Assembly (NCBI RefSeq): GCF_902712855.1
Contig: NZ_LR743508.1
Location: forward strand, 496,001-560,000
Direction of reading: 5' to 3'
Length of the DNA: 64,000 nucleotides
From: Variovorax paradoxus
GTDB lineage: Bacteria; Pseudomonadota; Gammaproteobacteria; Burkholderiales; Burkholderiaceae_C
Shown here: in pieces, positions 50,497-58,657 of the stretch
Numbering within the stretch: the stretch's first letter is position 1
Layout of the letters: each line of letters opens with the position of its first letter
The notes under the pieces: model-generated
What the model was told of the DNA's origin: nothing
The model's input: only the letters and a program-made list of their open reading frames with translations
Database searches by the model: none
Translations under genes and position numbers: made by a program

Positions 50497-51576
50497 TCAA
50501 GCAGCCTTGGCGACAGGAATGACCGCGCTCATGCCGCGGTGAACCTCCGCTTCCCCGTGCCTGGCCAGCAGCTGCATCAGGTGCTTGCGGATCAGCATGC
50601 CCGGCCGGTCGGACTCCATCGAGTACTCCACGCCGCGCCGGCGCGTGTCGACCAGCGCGTCGGGGTCGGTCGATTCGAGGATGTCCTTGTCCTCGCGCGT
50701 CACCGCCTCGTCGAAGTCGATCAGCATCTGCGCGCTGCAGTCCGCCTCGGTGTCGTTTCGGAAGAGCCATTGGCACAGCTGCATGCGGCCGTCGTCGATG
50801 GGCGTGAAGCAGTTGATGATGATGTGGCGCACGCCGCTCGGGTATTCGATGTCGAGGCGGCGCGAGAACGGCAGGAAATAGGCGTTGCGCATGTGGCGCG
50901 TGGTGATGGGGTCGGTCACGCCGCTGATTGCATGAAACTTCACCGGATTGGTCGCCTCGATGACGGTCTCCGCGTAGAAGCCCGACTCGTTCTCCACCAG
51001 CTCGTACCTGCTCGGCTTCGGGCTCGCGGCCACGCCGAAGGTGGCGCGGTGCACGAAGCTGAAGTGCGAGTTGTCGAAGGAGTTCTCGAGCGCGCGCATC
51101 GGGCTGGTCTGCCACTCCTCGTAGAACTGGAAGATGGTGCGGTAGCCCGGGTCGTCGAACTCGGGAATCGCTGGAATGTCGGCAATGGGCTCTTCCAGCG
51201 CCACCCATGCATAGCCATAGCGCGCGGTGCAGCGGTAGGCCGTGGTCTTGTAGTCGGGCGAGATCGTGCGCCCGGGCTCGTACTGCGGAATGCGGATGAC
51301 CTGGCCGCTGCGGTCGTAGGTCCAGCCGTGGTAGCCGCACTGGATGGCACCGGTGCCGCAGGCCTGGCCTTCGCTGTCCACGCACCAGCCTTTCGACAGC
51401 TTCGCGGTGCGGTGGCAGCAGCGGTCGCGCAAGGCGGCGGGCTGGCCGCTGGCATCGATGAAGAGAACGATGTCTTCGCCCAGCAGCCTGAAAGGCCTGG
51501 GGCCGCTGGCCAGTTCGGTGAGCGGCATGACGGCATGCCAGAACTTGCGGAAGACGGGTTGTTGGGTAACGAGCAT
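50497..51576 (-). CDS. Rieske non-heme iron oxygenase, HpxD-like (putative purine oxidation)
   Basis: 359-residue oxygenase component. Rieske [2Fe-2S] ligands are C53 (or C54), H55, C80 and H83 in DRCCHRTAK and IQCGYHGWTYD; the mononuclear iron site is N165-x-x-D168-x-x-H171-x4-H176 in RALENSFDNSHFSFVHRA. It belongs to the VanA/PAO-like group. No reductase gene is adjacent, so an electron donor must come from elsewhere. It is preceded by a riboswitch of the xanthine type (51612-51676) whose 3' strand can pair with its ribosome binding site. Klebsiella HpxD, a Rieske protein linked to hypoxanthine/xanthine oxidation, and methylxanthine demethylases NdmA/B are the closest functional ideas; the substrate is inferred from the riboswitch and neighbours. 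Confidence 0.82.
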   Translation of the reverse strand: MLVTQQPVFRKFWHAVMPLTELASGPRPFRLLGEDIVLFIDASGQPAALRDRCCHRTAKLSKGWCVDSEGQACGTGAIQCGYHGWTYDRSGQVIRIPQYEPGRTISPDYKTTAYRCTARYGYAWVALEEPIADIPAIPEFDDPGYRTIFQFYEEWQTSPMRALENSFDNSHFSFVHRATFGVAASPKPSRYELVENESGFYAETVIEATNPVKFHAISGVTDPITTRHMRNAYFLPFSRRLDIEYPSGVRHIIINCFTPIDDGRMQLCQWLFRNDTEADCSAQMLIDFDEAVTREDKDILESTDPDALVDTRRRGVEYSMESDRPGMLIRKHLMQLLARHGEAEVHRGMSAVIPVAKAA

Positions 51577-51583
51577 GCGCGGA

Positions 51584-51619
51584 CTCCTTCTGTGGTCGTG
51601 TGGGGACGAACTGAAAGAG
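51584..51619 (-). promoter_or_regulatory. Ribosome binding site with alternative pairing to the riboswitch 3' strand
   Basis: On the minus strand the Shine-Dalgarno sequence GAAGGAG (51590 to 51584) stands 7 bases before the Rieske gene ATG. It is complementary over seven positions (one G-U) to CUCUUUC (51619 to 51613), which includes the CUCU that forms riboswitch helix P1. Pairing in P1 and pairing with the ribosome binding site exclude each other, so ligand binding should free the ribosome site and turn translation on. This is a fold inferred by eye. Confidence 0.55.
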
Positions 51620-51676
51620 CAATTTCCTGCCGGGGTGCGGGGAGGGGCACCGCGCGGCTGAACGCTTCTACTCTGC
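51612..51676 (-). ncRNA. Xanthine riboswitch (NMT1 motif) upstream of the Rieske gene
   Basis: Reading the minus strand from 51674: AGAGTAGAAGCGTTCAGC, a 29-base variable hairpin region, then GGAAATTGCTCTT. The GAAGCGTTCAGC and GGAAATTGCTC blocks are the conserved internal-loop strands of the NMT1-motif RNA as I recall it, a riboswitch for xanthine and urate. P1 is AGAG/CUCU; P2 is formed inside the variable part (GGTGC/GCACC plus flanking pairs). The same blocks with identical 29-base spacing but a different P2 sequence occur on the other strand at 51805-51865, which shows structure-preserving variation. Confidence 0.8.
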
Positions 51677-51804
51677 GCAACCTGCCATGCAAATTGCGCG
51701 CCCGGATTGTGACGCGGCCGCGCCGCCGCTCCAAGCCCCGGCCGCAAAGCCCGAGCAAAACCGGCTGGCACTGGCCTTGGCATGCGTCGTGCATCACCGG
51801 CCGC

Positions 51805-51865
51805 AAGAGTAGAAGCGTTCAGCAGCGCACGCACCATGAACGTGCGCCGCCCGGAAATTGCTCTT
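51805..51865 (+). ncRNA. Xanthine riboswitch (NMT1 motif) upstream of the binding-protein gene
   Basis: AGAGTAGAAGCGTTCAGC (51806-51823) and GGAAATTGCTCTT (51853-51865) are the conserved strands, with P1 AAGAG/CUCUU (51805-51809 with 51861-51865) and P2 GCGCACG/CGTGCGC closing the loop CACCATGAA. It lies 58 bases before the ATG of the NMT1-type binding protein. Just after it TCTTGAA (51862-51868) can pair with TTCAAGA (51894-51900), which uses the P1 3' strand and may be the switching element. The gene order riboswitch, NMT1 binding protein, guanine-deaminase-like enzyme matches the family after which the motif was named. Confidence 0.82.
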
Positions 51866-51923
51866 GAAACGCCTTCTGCTTCTTGCAGGGGGATTCAAGA
51901 CCCGAAGTTTCCGAGGCCCCGCC

Positions 51924-52958
51924 ATGCAACGTCGATTCTTTCTTGCAGCCACCGGCACCACCGCAGCCGCCATCGCCGCTCCTTCCGTCTTCGCTCAGGG
52001 CAGCGGCAAGCTCACCCCGCTCAAGTTCACGCTCGATTTCCGCATCAACGGGCAGACCGCGCCTTTCTTCCTCGCGATGACCAAGGGCTACTACAAGGAC
52101 GAAGGGCTCGACGTGAGCATCGACACGGGCGCCGGCTCGGTCGCCTCCATCACCCGCATCGCCAGCGGCGTGTACCAGCTGGGCCTGGGCGACATCAGCT
52201 CGCTGGTGGAGTTCAACGCGCAGAACGCGGGCACGCCGATGGTGCAGGCCGTGTACCAGTACTACAACCGCGCACCGTTCGTGATCATCGGGCGCAAAGA
52301 CCGCGGCGTGACCGCCGATTTCAAGAGCCTGCAGGGCAAGAAGGTGGCCGCGGCCGCCGTCGAATCGACCCGCCGCGCCTGGCCCCTGGTGGCACGCAAG
52401 CAGGGCATGCGCGGGGACGCCTTCCAGTGGCAGACCACCGACTTCAGCGCGCGCGACAACGTGATGGTGCGCGGCGACGTGGATGCCGCCACCTACTTCC
52501 ACGACTCGGCCGTCTCGCTGTTCGCGCGCATGAAGCCCGACGAGCTGTCGGTGCTCAAGTACGCCGACGCGGGCGTCAACCTGTACGGCAACGCCATCCT
52601 GGCGAGCAGCAACCTCATTGCGCAGAACCCGAAGGTGGTGGCCGCCTTCCTGCGCGCGAGCAACCGCGCCATCGTCGAGACCTTCGCCAATCCGGCGCCC
52701 AGCATCGCGGCCATGCGCCAGCGCGAGCCCATCCTCGACGAGAAGATCGAGCTGGAGCGCTGGGGCATCACCGCCCAGTACGTGGGCGCGGCGGACACGC
52801 GCGGCCACGGCCTGGGCGACATCCGCAAGCTCACGCTCGAGCAGCAGGTCGACGAAGTGGCCGATGTGTTCGGCCTCAAGGTCAAGCCTGCGTCCGACGC
52901 CATCTTCAACACTTCGATGCTCCCATCGCGCAGCGAACGCAATCTCCCCAAGGTATGA
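51924..52958 (+). CDS. ABC substrate-binding protein, NMT1/THI5-like (putative purine uptake)
   Basis: 344 residues with a twin-arginine-like signal peptide (QRRFFLAATGTTAAAIAAPS, cleavage FAQ). Mature start LKFTLDFRINGQTAPFFLAMTKGYYKDEG and GAGSVASITRIASGVYQLGLGD are characteristic of NMT1-like binding proteins. GAGG 8 bases before the ATG is the ribosome site. It is under the plus-strand xanthine riboswitch and its stop overlaps the deaminase start (ATGA). No ATPase or permease gene is adjacent, so it must share membrane components with another system, possibly the importer at 28-31 kb. Ligand inferred as xanthine or another purine. Confidence 0.85.
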   Translation: MQRRFFLAATGTTAAAIAAPSVFAQGSGKLTPLKFTLDFRINGQTAPFFLAMTKGYYKDEGLDVSIDTGAGSVASITRIASGVYQLGLGDISSLVEFNAQNAGTPMVQAVYQYYNRAPFVIIGRKDRGVTADFKSLQGKKVAAAAVESTRRAWPLVARKQGMRGDAFQWQTTDFSARDNVMVRGDVDAATYFHDSAVSLFARMKPDELSVLKYADAGVNLYGNAILASSNLIAQNPKVVAAFLRASNRAIVETFANPAPSIAAMRQREPILDEKIELERWGITAQYVGAADTRGHGLGDIRKLTLEQQVDEVADVFGLKVKPASDAIFNTSMLPSRSERNLPKV

Positions 52959-53485
52959 ACTTCAACAGCTACAACACCACCTCCACCTACCCCGCCGAAA
53001 GCACGCTCGACGAGCGCGACGGCCGCTACCTGCGCAAGGCCATCGGCTGGTCGCACGCCGCGCGCCGGCGCGGCAACCGCCCGTTCGGCTCGGTCATCGT
53101 CTCGGCCTCGGGCGAGGTGCTGGCAGAGGCCGGCAACAGCAACATCGAGACCGGCGACTGCACCGCGCACGCCGAAGTGAATGCGCTGCGCGCGCTGGCC
53201 GGGCGCAACATCTCGCGCGAGGAACTCGCGGGCGCCACGCTCTACGCCTCGGGCGAGCCCTGCGTGATGTGCGCGGGCGCCATCTTCTGGTCGAACATCG
53301 GCCGCGTGGTGTTCGGCATCGACGCCGAGCGCCTGCGCGTGTTCCGCGGCGAACGGCAGGACCAGCGCGACGCCGAGCTGTCGTGCCGCGACGTGTTCCG
53401 CGCCTCGCCGCACCCGATCGAATGCGTCGGGCCGGCGCTGATCGACGAGGCCAGCGCGGCGCACGACGGGGCCTGGAAAACCTGA
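52955..53485 (+). CDS. Nucleobase deaminase, guanine-deaminase-like
   Basis: 176-residue zinc deaminase of the cytidine-deaminase fold: H72-A-E74 in CTAHAEVNALRA and C103-x-x-C106 in EPCVMCAGAIFW. The segment IGRVVFGIDAERLRVFRGE matches the small GuaD-like deaminases, so guanine to xanthine conversion is a good guess. It starts inside the stop codon of the binding-protein gene and therefore belongs to the xanthine-riboswitch-controlled operon. Its product would then be the riboswitch ligand, giving a positive circuit. Adenine, cytosine or another aminopurine cannot be excluded by sequence. Confidence 0.85.
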   Translation: MNFNSYNTTSTYPAESTLDERDGRYLRKAIGWSHAARRRGNRPFGSVIVSASGEVLAEAGNSNIETGDCTAHAEVNALRALAGRNISREELAGATLYASGEPCVMCAGAIFWSNIGRVVFGIDAERLRVFRGERQDQRDAELSCRDVFRASPHPIECVGPALIDEASAAHDGAWKT

Positions 53486-53586
53486 GGGCCCCGGCCTCCG
53501 AAAGACCCGCTCCTGTCCGGGGCTCCGGCTTCGCCCAGAATCGCGTCGGCCGCCATGGCCCACGAGAACACACAGGAGCAAGCCCC

Positions 53587-54594
53587 TTGACCGCGACACC
53601 ACAGGCCCCCCACGCACGCACCACCCGCGCGATCCGCGTCGCCACGTTCGGCGGCCCCGAGGCCATGCGCCTCGAGACCGTCGACCTTCCCGCGCCCGCC
53701 GCCGGCGAAGTGCAGTTGCGCCAGACCGCCATCGGCTTCAACTACATCGACGTCTACCAGCGCAGCGGCAAGTACCCGCTGCCCTCGCCCACCGGCCTGG
53801 GCCACGAGGCCACCGGCGTGGTCGAAGTGCCGGGCGAAGGCGTCACCGACCTGAAGCCTGGCGACCGCGTGGCCTACATGAACGCAGGTGTCGGCGCCTA
53901 TGCCGAGCGCCGCAACGTGCCGTCCGCCAAGCTGGTGCGCATTCCCGACGCCATCTCCGACGAGGACGCGGCCGCCGTGTTCTTCAAGGCCATGACGGCG
54001 CAATACCTCGTGAAGAAGACGCACGCGGTGCAGCCCGGCGACATCGTGGTGGTGCATGCGGCCGCCGGCGGCGTGGGGCAGATCCTCAGCGGCTGGGCCA
54101 AGGCGCTGGGCGCCACGGTGATCGGCACCGCCGGCTCCGCCGCCAAGTGCGAGGTGGCGCGCGCGGCAGGCTGCGACACGGCCATCGACTATTCGCAGCC
54201 CGACTGGGTGCAGCAGGTGATCGACGCCACCGGCGGGCGCAAGGCGCGCGTGGTGTACGACTCGGTCGCACAGCACACCTTCATGGGCTCGCTGGACTGC
54301 ACCGCGCCGTTCGGCATGGTGGTGCTGTACGGCGCGGCCTCGGGCCCGGCGCCGGCCATCGACCCGGAGCTGCTCAACAAGAAGGGCTGCCTGTTCCTCA
54401 CGCGCCCTTCGGTGTTCCCGCACAACGCCGACCCCGCCACCTTCCGCGCCAACGCGAAGGACGTGTTCGACGCCATGGCCTCCGGCGCGGTGCGTGCCTC
54501 GATCGGCGCGCGCTTCGCGCTGGCCGATGCGGCCGACGCGCACCGCGCGGCCGAGAGCCGCTCGGTCACCGGCGCGATCCTGCTGCTGCCCTGA
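53587..54594 (+). CDS. Quinone oxidoreductase (zinc-independent MDR family)
   Basis: 335-residue NADPH:quinone reductase of the QOR/zeta-crystallin type. GFNYIDVYQRSGKYPLP and LGHEATGVVEVPGEGV form the N-terminal catalytic domain without zinc ligands; HAAAGGVGQILSGWAKALGATV is the NADP-binding motif. No ATG is available at the right place: a TTG start at 53587 with GGAG 11 bases ahead gives the normal N-terminus. It is 101 bases after the deaminase gene and may be a separate unit. Reduces quinones or enones by one electron or hydride transfer. Confidence 0.88.
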   Translation: MTATPQAPHARTTRAIRVATFGGPEAMRLETVDLPAPAAGEVQLRQTAIGFNYIDVYQRSGKYPLPSPTGLGHEATGVVEVPGEGVTDLKPGDRVAYMNAGVGAYAERRNVPSAKLVRIPDAISDEDAAAVFFKAMTAQYLVKKTHAVQPGDIVVVHAAAGGVGQILSGWAKALGATVIGTAGSAAKCEVARAAGCDTAIDYSQPDWVQQVIDATGGRKARVVYDSVAQHTFMGSLDCTAPFGMVVLYGAASGPAPAIDPELLNKKGCLFLTRPSVFPHNADPATFRANAKDVFDAMASGAVRASIGARFALADAADAHRAAESRSVTGAILLLP

Positions 54595-54621
54595 CGGGCG
54601 CGGCCGGGCGCCGGCTGCTGC

Positions 54622-55788
54622 TCAGGCGTTGCCCTCGGTTGCGGTCGCGGCCAATGGCGCGGCCGATGACGCGGCAGCCTTTTCGGCGTAGCGCCGGAAG
54701 TTCGCGTTGCGCTGGTCGAGCGCCTCCTGCGTCCTCGGCACCATGATCGGCGCGCCTTCGTGCGCGAAGGCCTGGCACTGCTCGACGTAGGGGCGCAGGC
54801 TCTCGTGATAGACCGGGGATGCGGCCGACATGTCGCCGCCGCACTCGCTCCAGGTTCGGGCGAGCGTCTCGGCGGACACCATGGCCAGCGTGGTTCCCAT
54901 GCCTGACAGCAGCGCAGCGCAGTGGCCCGCATCGCCGATCACGGCCACGTTGCCCTTGATCCAGCTCGGCATGTGGGTCTGGCTCACGGAGTCGAAATAG
55001 AAGCCCTTGGCGGCCGGGTCCATGAACGCCTCACGTATCGCGGGGACCTGCCACGCATCGACGCGCGAGAGGAAGCCGTCGATGATCCTGCGGTGAGCGG
55101 CAAGGTCGCGGTGGTCGTAGTCGATCTCGGGGCTGGCGGCGATCATCATGGCCTGCGGTCCGTCGCCTGCGTTGCGCACGCTGATCTTCAGGCCGGGCAC
55201 ATTGAGCATGCCGCGGGACCACTCGCGCTCCTTCGGCAGGTCGAGCAGTGCCACGTAGTGGCCGAAGTGCCGCACGTAGTCCCTCTCGGGGCCGAAGGCG
55301 AGCCTGCGCACGTTCGAGTGCAGGCCGTCGGCGCCCACCACGAGGTCGTAGCGGCCCTGCGAGCCGTCCGTCAGCGCCACGTCCACGCCGCCCTCGCCGT
55401 CCACGAGCGATGCGATGGACACCTTGAATCGGAACCCGACATCCTTCGGGATCAGATCGAGCAGGATGTTGTTGAGGCGATCGCGCGAGATCTCGATGTC
55501 GTCGTCGGTCTCGTTGGCGAACCACCGCAGGTCGAGCGTCGCCACCTGCTCTCCCTTCGCGTCGAGCACCGGCGCCGGCTGCGAGATCACGACCTTCTCG
55601 TCATCGATCCGCTGGAGGATGCCCATCCGCTGCGCCGTGCCGAGCGCCCGTCCGCGCACGTCGATGGGTGCACCGCCGGGGCGCAGGCCGTCCGAACGCT
55701 CGACCACTGTCACCTGGTGGCCGAGATGGGCGAACCAGTAGGCGGCAGACAGGCCGGCCATGCTGGCGCCGGAGACGAGGACATTCAT
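54622..55788 (-). CDS. FAD-dependent monooxygenase (aromatic hydroxylase type)
   Basis: 388 residues. VLVSGASMAGLSAAYWFAHLG is the N-terminal FAD fold (with S replacing one glycine of G-x-G-x-x-G), VVGADGLHSNVRRLAFG is the second motif and IGDAGHCAALLSGMGTTLAM the ribityl-binding GD motif. It resembles TetX- and PgaE-like class A hydroxylases that put an oxygen on an aromatic ring using NAD(P)H. Last gene of the operon that begins with the GAF protein gene; it follows the ABC binding-protein gene by 31 bases, so it likely starts degradation of the imported compound. Confidence 0.88.
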   Translation of the reverse strand: MNVLVSGASMAGLSAAYWFAHLGHQVTVVERSDGLRPGGAPIDVRGRALGTAQRMGILQRIDDEKVVISQPAPVLDAKGEQVATLDLRWFANETDDDIEISRDRLNNILLDLIPKDVGFRFKVSIASLVDGEGGVDVALTDGSQGRYDLVVGADGLHSNVRRLAFGPERDYVRHFGHYVALLDLPKEREWSRGMLNVPGLKISVRNAGDGPQAMMIAASPEIDYDHRDLAAHRRIIDGFLSRVDAWQVPAIREAFMDPAAKGFYFDSVSQTHMPSWIKGNVAVIGDAGHCAALLSGMGTTLAMVSAETLARTWSECGGDMSAASPVYHESLRPYVEQCQAFAHEGAPIMVPRTQEALDQRNANFRRYAEKAAASSAAPLAATATEGNA

Positions 55789-55819
55789 GATGCGGCTCCT
55801 GAGTGTGTGGGTGTGCGCT

Positions 55820-56917
55820 CTACAGCTTGAATTCCCTGGCCATCCGGATCACGGCCTGCTTGTCGAAGTTGTTGATCTCGTCGATCAGGTCGTTCGTGAA
55901 CAGGCGGTTCGGGTCGCCGAGCTCTTTGCCGAGCTTGGGGTTCTTGCTGCTTTCCGCGGCCATCTCGATGTTCGAGTTCCATTCGGCCAGCGACGACGCG
56001 CCCATGCGCTGGTCCGGGTCGTCGGGGCGGCGCATCCAGCTGTTCTTGCGGTCCTTGAGGATGAACGCCAGTTCCTTGCGGGCTTCTTCCTCGCTGCGGC
56101 CCTTGGGCTTGCTCTCGGGGTACACCGCCCAGTGCAGGTCGATGGCCGCATCGAGGTTCGCGTTCGAGAAGATGGTCGACTTCGCCATGCCCTGGAACAG
56201 CGCCACCAGCGACTTGCGCTCGTCCTTCAGCAGCTTGCGCGGCACGCACAGCCAGCCCGATCCCAGTCGCGCGAACCTGGGCGTGAGCGGCACATAGCGC
56301 AGCCTGGTGCCCACGAGTTCGATGCGTGCCGTCGCGGTGTCGAAGGCCACCATGGCGTCCACCCGGTCGTTGTCGATGGCAGCCCCGGCGGGCGCGCCGT
56401 CGCCGATGGCGATGTACTCGCAGGTGTCGTCCTTCAGCCCCAGTTCGGCGAGCATGGTCTTCGTGACGACGATGCCCGCGTCGCCCTGGCTGCGCACGCC
56501 GATGCGCTTGCCCACGAGGTCGGCCACCGACTTGATCGGGCTGCCCGGCTTGACCACGACCGTGTTGGCATTGCCCGGCAGCCACTTGTAGACGCTCACC
56601 AGGTCCAGCGACGGGTCCTTGGCCATCGCGGGCAGCAGGATGCCCGGCACCGCGGGCCCGAAATCCACATGCCCGGCGCGCAGGCTCTGCAGCGCCTGCG
56701 TCATGCTGGACATGTTGACGTACTCCGGGTCCACGCCGGCGGGCTTGTAGAAGTTGAGCCGCGGATGCTGGCCCGCCGTGACGAAGCACTGCTGCGGGTC
56801 GTTCACCGCCGCCGTGTTCGCCAGCTTCATCACGCGCACGCCCTGCGCCAGTGCCGGCAGTCCCGTCGCAAGGGCCCAGGCGCCGAGGCCCAGGCCAAGA
56901 TCACGTCTCGTCAACAT
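55820..56917 (-). CDS. ABC substrate-binding protein, NMT1-like
   Basis: 365 residues with twin-arginine-like signal peptide (MLTRRDLGLGLGAWALATG, cleavage LAQ). VKPGSPIKSVADLVGKRIGVRSQGDAGIV is the type-2 binding protein hinge motif, and RAGHVDFGPAVPGIL precedes it. The insertion RSEEEARKELAFILKDRKNSW is unusual for the group. Preceded on the minus strand by the permease and ATPase genes, so this importer is complete. The ligand is presumably the substrate of the FAD monooxygenase encoded downstream. Confidence 0.85.
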   Translation of the reverse strand: MLTRRDLGLGLGAWALATGLPALAQGVRVMKLANTAAVNDPQQCFVTAGQHPRLNFYKPAGVDPEYVNMSSMTQALQSLRAGHVDFGPAVPGILLPAMAKDPSLDLVSVYKWLPGNANTVVVKPGSPIKSVADLVGKRIGVRSQGDAGIVVTKTMLAELGLKDDTCEYIAIGDGAPAGAAIDNDRVDAMVAFDTATARIELVGTRLRYVPLTPRFARLGSGWLCVPRKLLKDERKSLVALFQGMAKSTIFSNANLDAAIDLHWAVYPESKPKGRSEEEARKELAFILKDRKNSWMRRPDDPDQRMGASSLAEWNSNIEMAAESSKNPKLGKELGDPNRLFTNDLIDEINNFDKQAVIRMAREFKL

Positions 56918-56963
56918 CGCTGTGCTCCTTCAAGGAAAAAGAGGGACCGGGAATGCGGCCGGT

Positions 56964-57860
56964 TCAGGTGTTCACCGGGCGCTGGGAGGTATCGGCGGGC
57001 ATCCAGTGCAGGACACGCCGCTGCACGCGGCGCAGCGCGGAGGTCAGCAGGATGCCGATGACGGAGAGCACGATGCACACGGCAAAGCTGCCGCCGGTGT
57101 CGGCCTGCGCTTCCATCTGCAGGATCAGCACGCCCAGCCCGGCCTGCGCGCCCACGAACTCGCCGACCACGGCCCCGACCACGCTGAAGGCCGCGGCCAT
57201 GTTGAGGCCCGCGAAGATGTACGGCAGCGCGGTAGGAAACTTGGCCTTGCGGAAGATCTGCCAGGGCGACGCCGACAGCGAGCGCAGCAGGTCGATGCGG
57301 TCGGTGTCCACCGCCTTGAAGCCCGCGATGCTGGTCACCAGCACCGGGAAGAACGTGAGCAGGCAGATGATGACCACCTTGGAGCTGATGCCGAAGCCCA
57401 GCCACACCACGATGATCGGCGCCACCGCCACCTTGGGCACGCTCTGAAGCGCCGCCACGTAGGGCTCAAGCAATGCCTCCAGCCGCGGCATCTGCGAGAT
57501 CACGATGCCGATCGCAAGCCCGATGCCGCCGCCGACGAAGAACCCCAGCAGGATCTCCGCCAGCGTCACGCCGCCGTGGTACCAGAAGCCGTCCTTCGCC
57601 ATCGGTCCTGTGGCCAGGCCGCGCCACAGCGCGACCGCGATGTCGCTGACCGGCGGCACCAGGTGCTGCGGCACCTTGAACCAGCGCACGGCGGCCTCCC
57701 AGGAACCCAGCAATGCGGCCAGCAGCAGGACGGACTGCACGCGCGTGGAGGCGAGCGGATTGGCGCGCCGGCGCGACCTCGGCGCCACAGGCGTGGCGAC
57801 CGGAGTGGCGGTGTCGGCCGACGACGCGGTCCGGGAGGAGTTCAGCATGGCGGTGGTCAT
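56964..57860 (-). CDS. ABC transporter permease
   Basis: 298 residues with about six helices after a polar N-terminal tail of 35 residues. The coupling motif is KAVDTDRIDLLRSLSASPWQIFRKAKFPTALPYIF. Membrane component of the importer encoded with the ATPase (11 bases upstream) and the binding protein downstream. The start at 57860 is the first ATG; the next at 57848 is also possible. Confidence 0.9.
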   Translation of the reverse strand: MTTAMLNSSRTASSADTATPVATPVAPRSRRRANPLASTRVQSVLLLAALLGSWEAAVRWFKVPQHLVPPVSDIAVALWRGLATGPMAKDGFWYHGGVTLAEILLGFFVGGGIGLAIGIVISQMPRLEALLEPYVAALQSVPKVAVAPIIVVWLGFGISSKVVIICLLTFFPVLVTSIAGFKAVDTDRIDLLRSLSASPWQIFRKAKFPTALPYIFAGLNMAAAFSVVGAVVGEFVGAQAGLGVLILQMEAQADTGGSFAVCIVLSVIGILLTSALRRVQRRVLHWMPADTSQRPVNT

Positions 57861-57871
57861 GGGGCGTCCTT

Positions 57872-58657
57872 TCAGTCGAACGAGGCAGCGTGCGAGAAAC
57901 GCTCGCGGATCGACGCGGACGCCGCCGCGAAGCGGGGATGCGACATCGCGTCCATGGTGCGGGGGCGCGGCAGGTCGATGGGCAGCACGCGCTCCAGCGT
58001 GCCGGGGCGCGGCGACATGACGAACACCCTGTCGCCGAGGAACACGGCCTCCGGAATGGAGTGCGTGATCAGCACCACGGTCTTGCCGCTTTCCATCCAG
58101 ATGCGCTGCAGCTCGAGGTTCATGCGCTCGCGCGTCATGGCATCGAGCGCGCCGAAGGGCTCGTCCATCAGCAGGATCTTCGGGTCGTGCAGCAGTGCCC
58201 GCGCGATCGATGCACGCTGCTGCATGCCGCCGCTCAGCTGGCGCGGCAGCTTGTGCTCGAAGCCTTCGAGCCGGACCATCTGCAGCAGCTGCATCGCGCG
58301 GTCGCGGGCCTTCTTCATGTCCAGGCCCAGTACCTCCGCCGGCAGCATCACGTTCTCCAGGATGGTGCGCCAGGGCAGCAGGATGGAACTCTGGAACACC
58401 ACCCCCACGTCGCGGCGCGTGCCGCGGATGGGCTGGCCGTCGAGCATCACCGTGCCCATGCCGTAGTCGAGCAGCCCGGCCAGGATGCGCAGCAGCGTGC
58501 TCTTGCCGCACCCGCTCGGCCCGACGATGGTGACGAAGCTGCCCTGCGCGATGGTGCAGTCGATGTCCTTGAGCGCGAGCACGCCCTCGTTGCCGCCTCC
58601 GAAGGTCTTGGACAGTCCCTCGATGCGGATGTAGTCGGGGCGTAGCGGTGCGTTCAT
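57872..58657 (-). CDS. ABC transporter ATP-binding protein
   Basis: 261-residue ATPase: Walker A GPSGCGKS, Q-loop FQSSILLPWR, signature LSGGMQQRAS, Walker B ILLMDEPFGALD and switch histidine in LITHSIPEAV. Start 58657 overlaps the upstream alpha/beta-hydrolase gene by four bases (ATGA), so the transporter and hydrolase are made from one message. It energises import of a nitrogen- or sulfur-containing aromatic by analogy with related systems. Confidence 0.92.
   Translation of the reverse strand: MNAPLRPDYIRIEGLSKTFGGGNEGVLALKDIDCTIAQGSFVTIVGPSGCGKSTLLRILAGLLDYGMGTVMLDGQPIRGTRRDVGVVFQSSILLPWRTILENVMLPAEVLGLDMKKARDRAMQLLQMVRLEGFEHKLPRQLSGGMQQRASIARALLHDPKILLMDEPFGALDAMTRERMNLELQRIWMESGKTVVLITHSIPEAVFLGDRVFVMSPRPGTLERVLPIDLPRPRTMDAMSHPRFAAASASIRERFSHAASFD

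Noticed and set aside
51615..51865. Inverted repeats as ends of a small transposable element
   Set aside because: Only about 130 bases lie between the arms, there is no transposase or target duplication, and the conserved blocks match riboswitch strands with a covarying hairpin.
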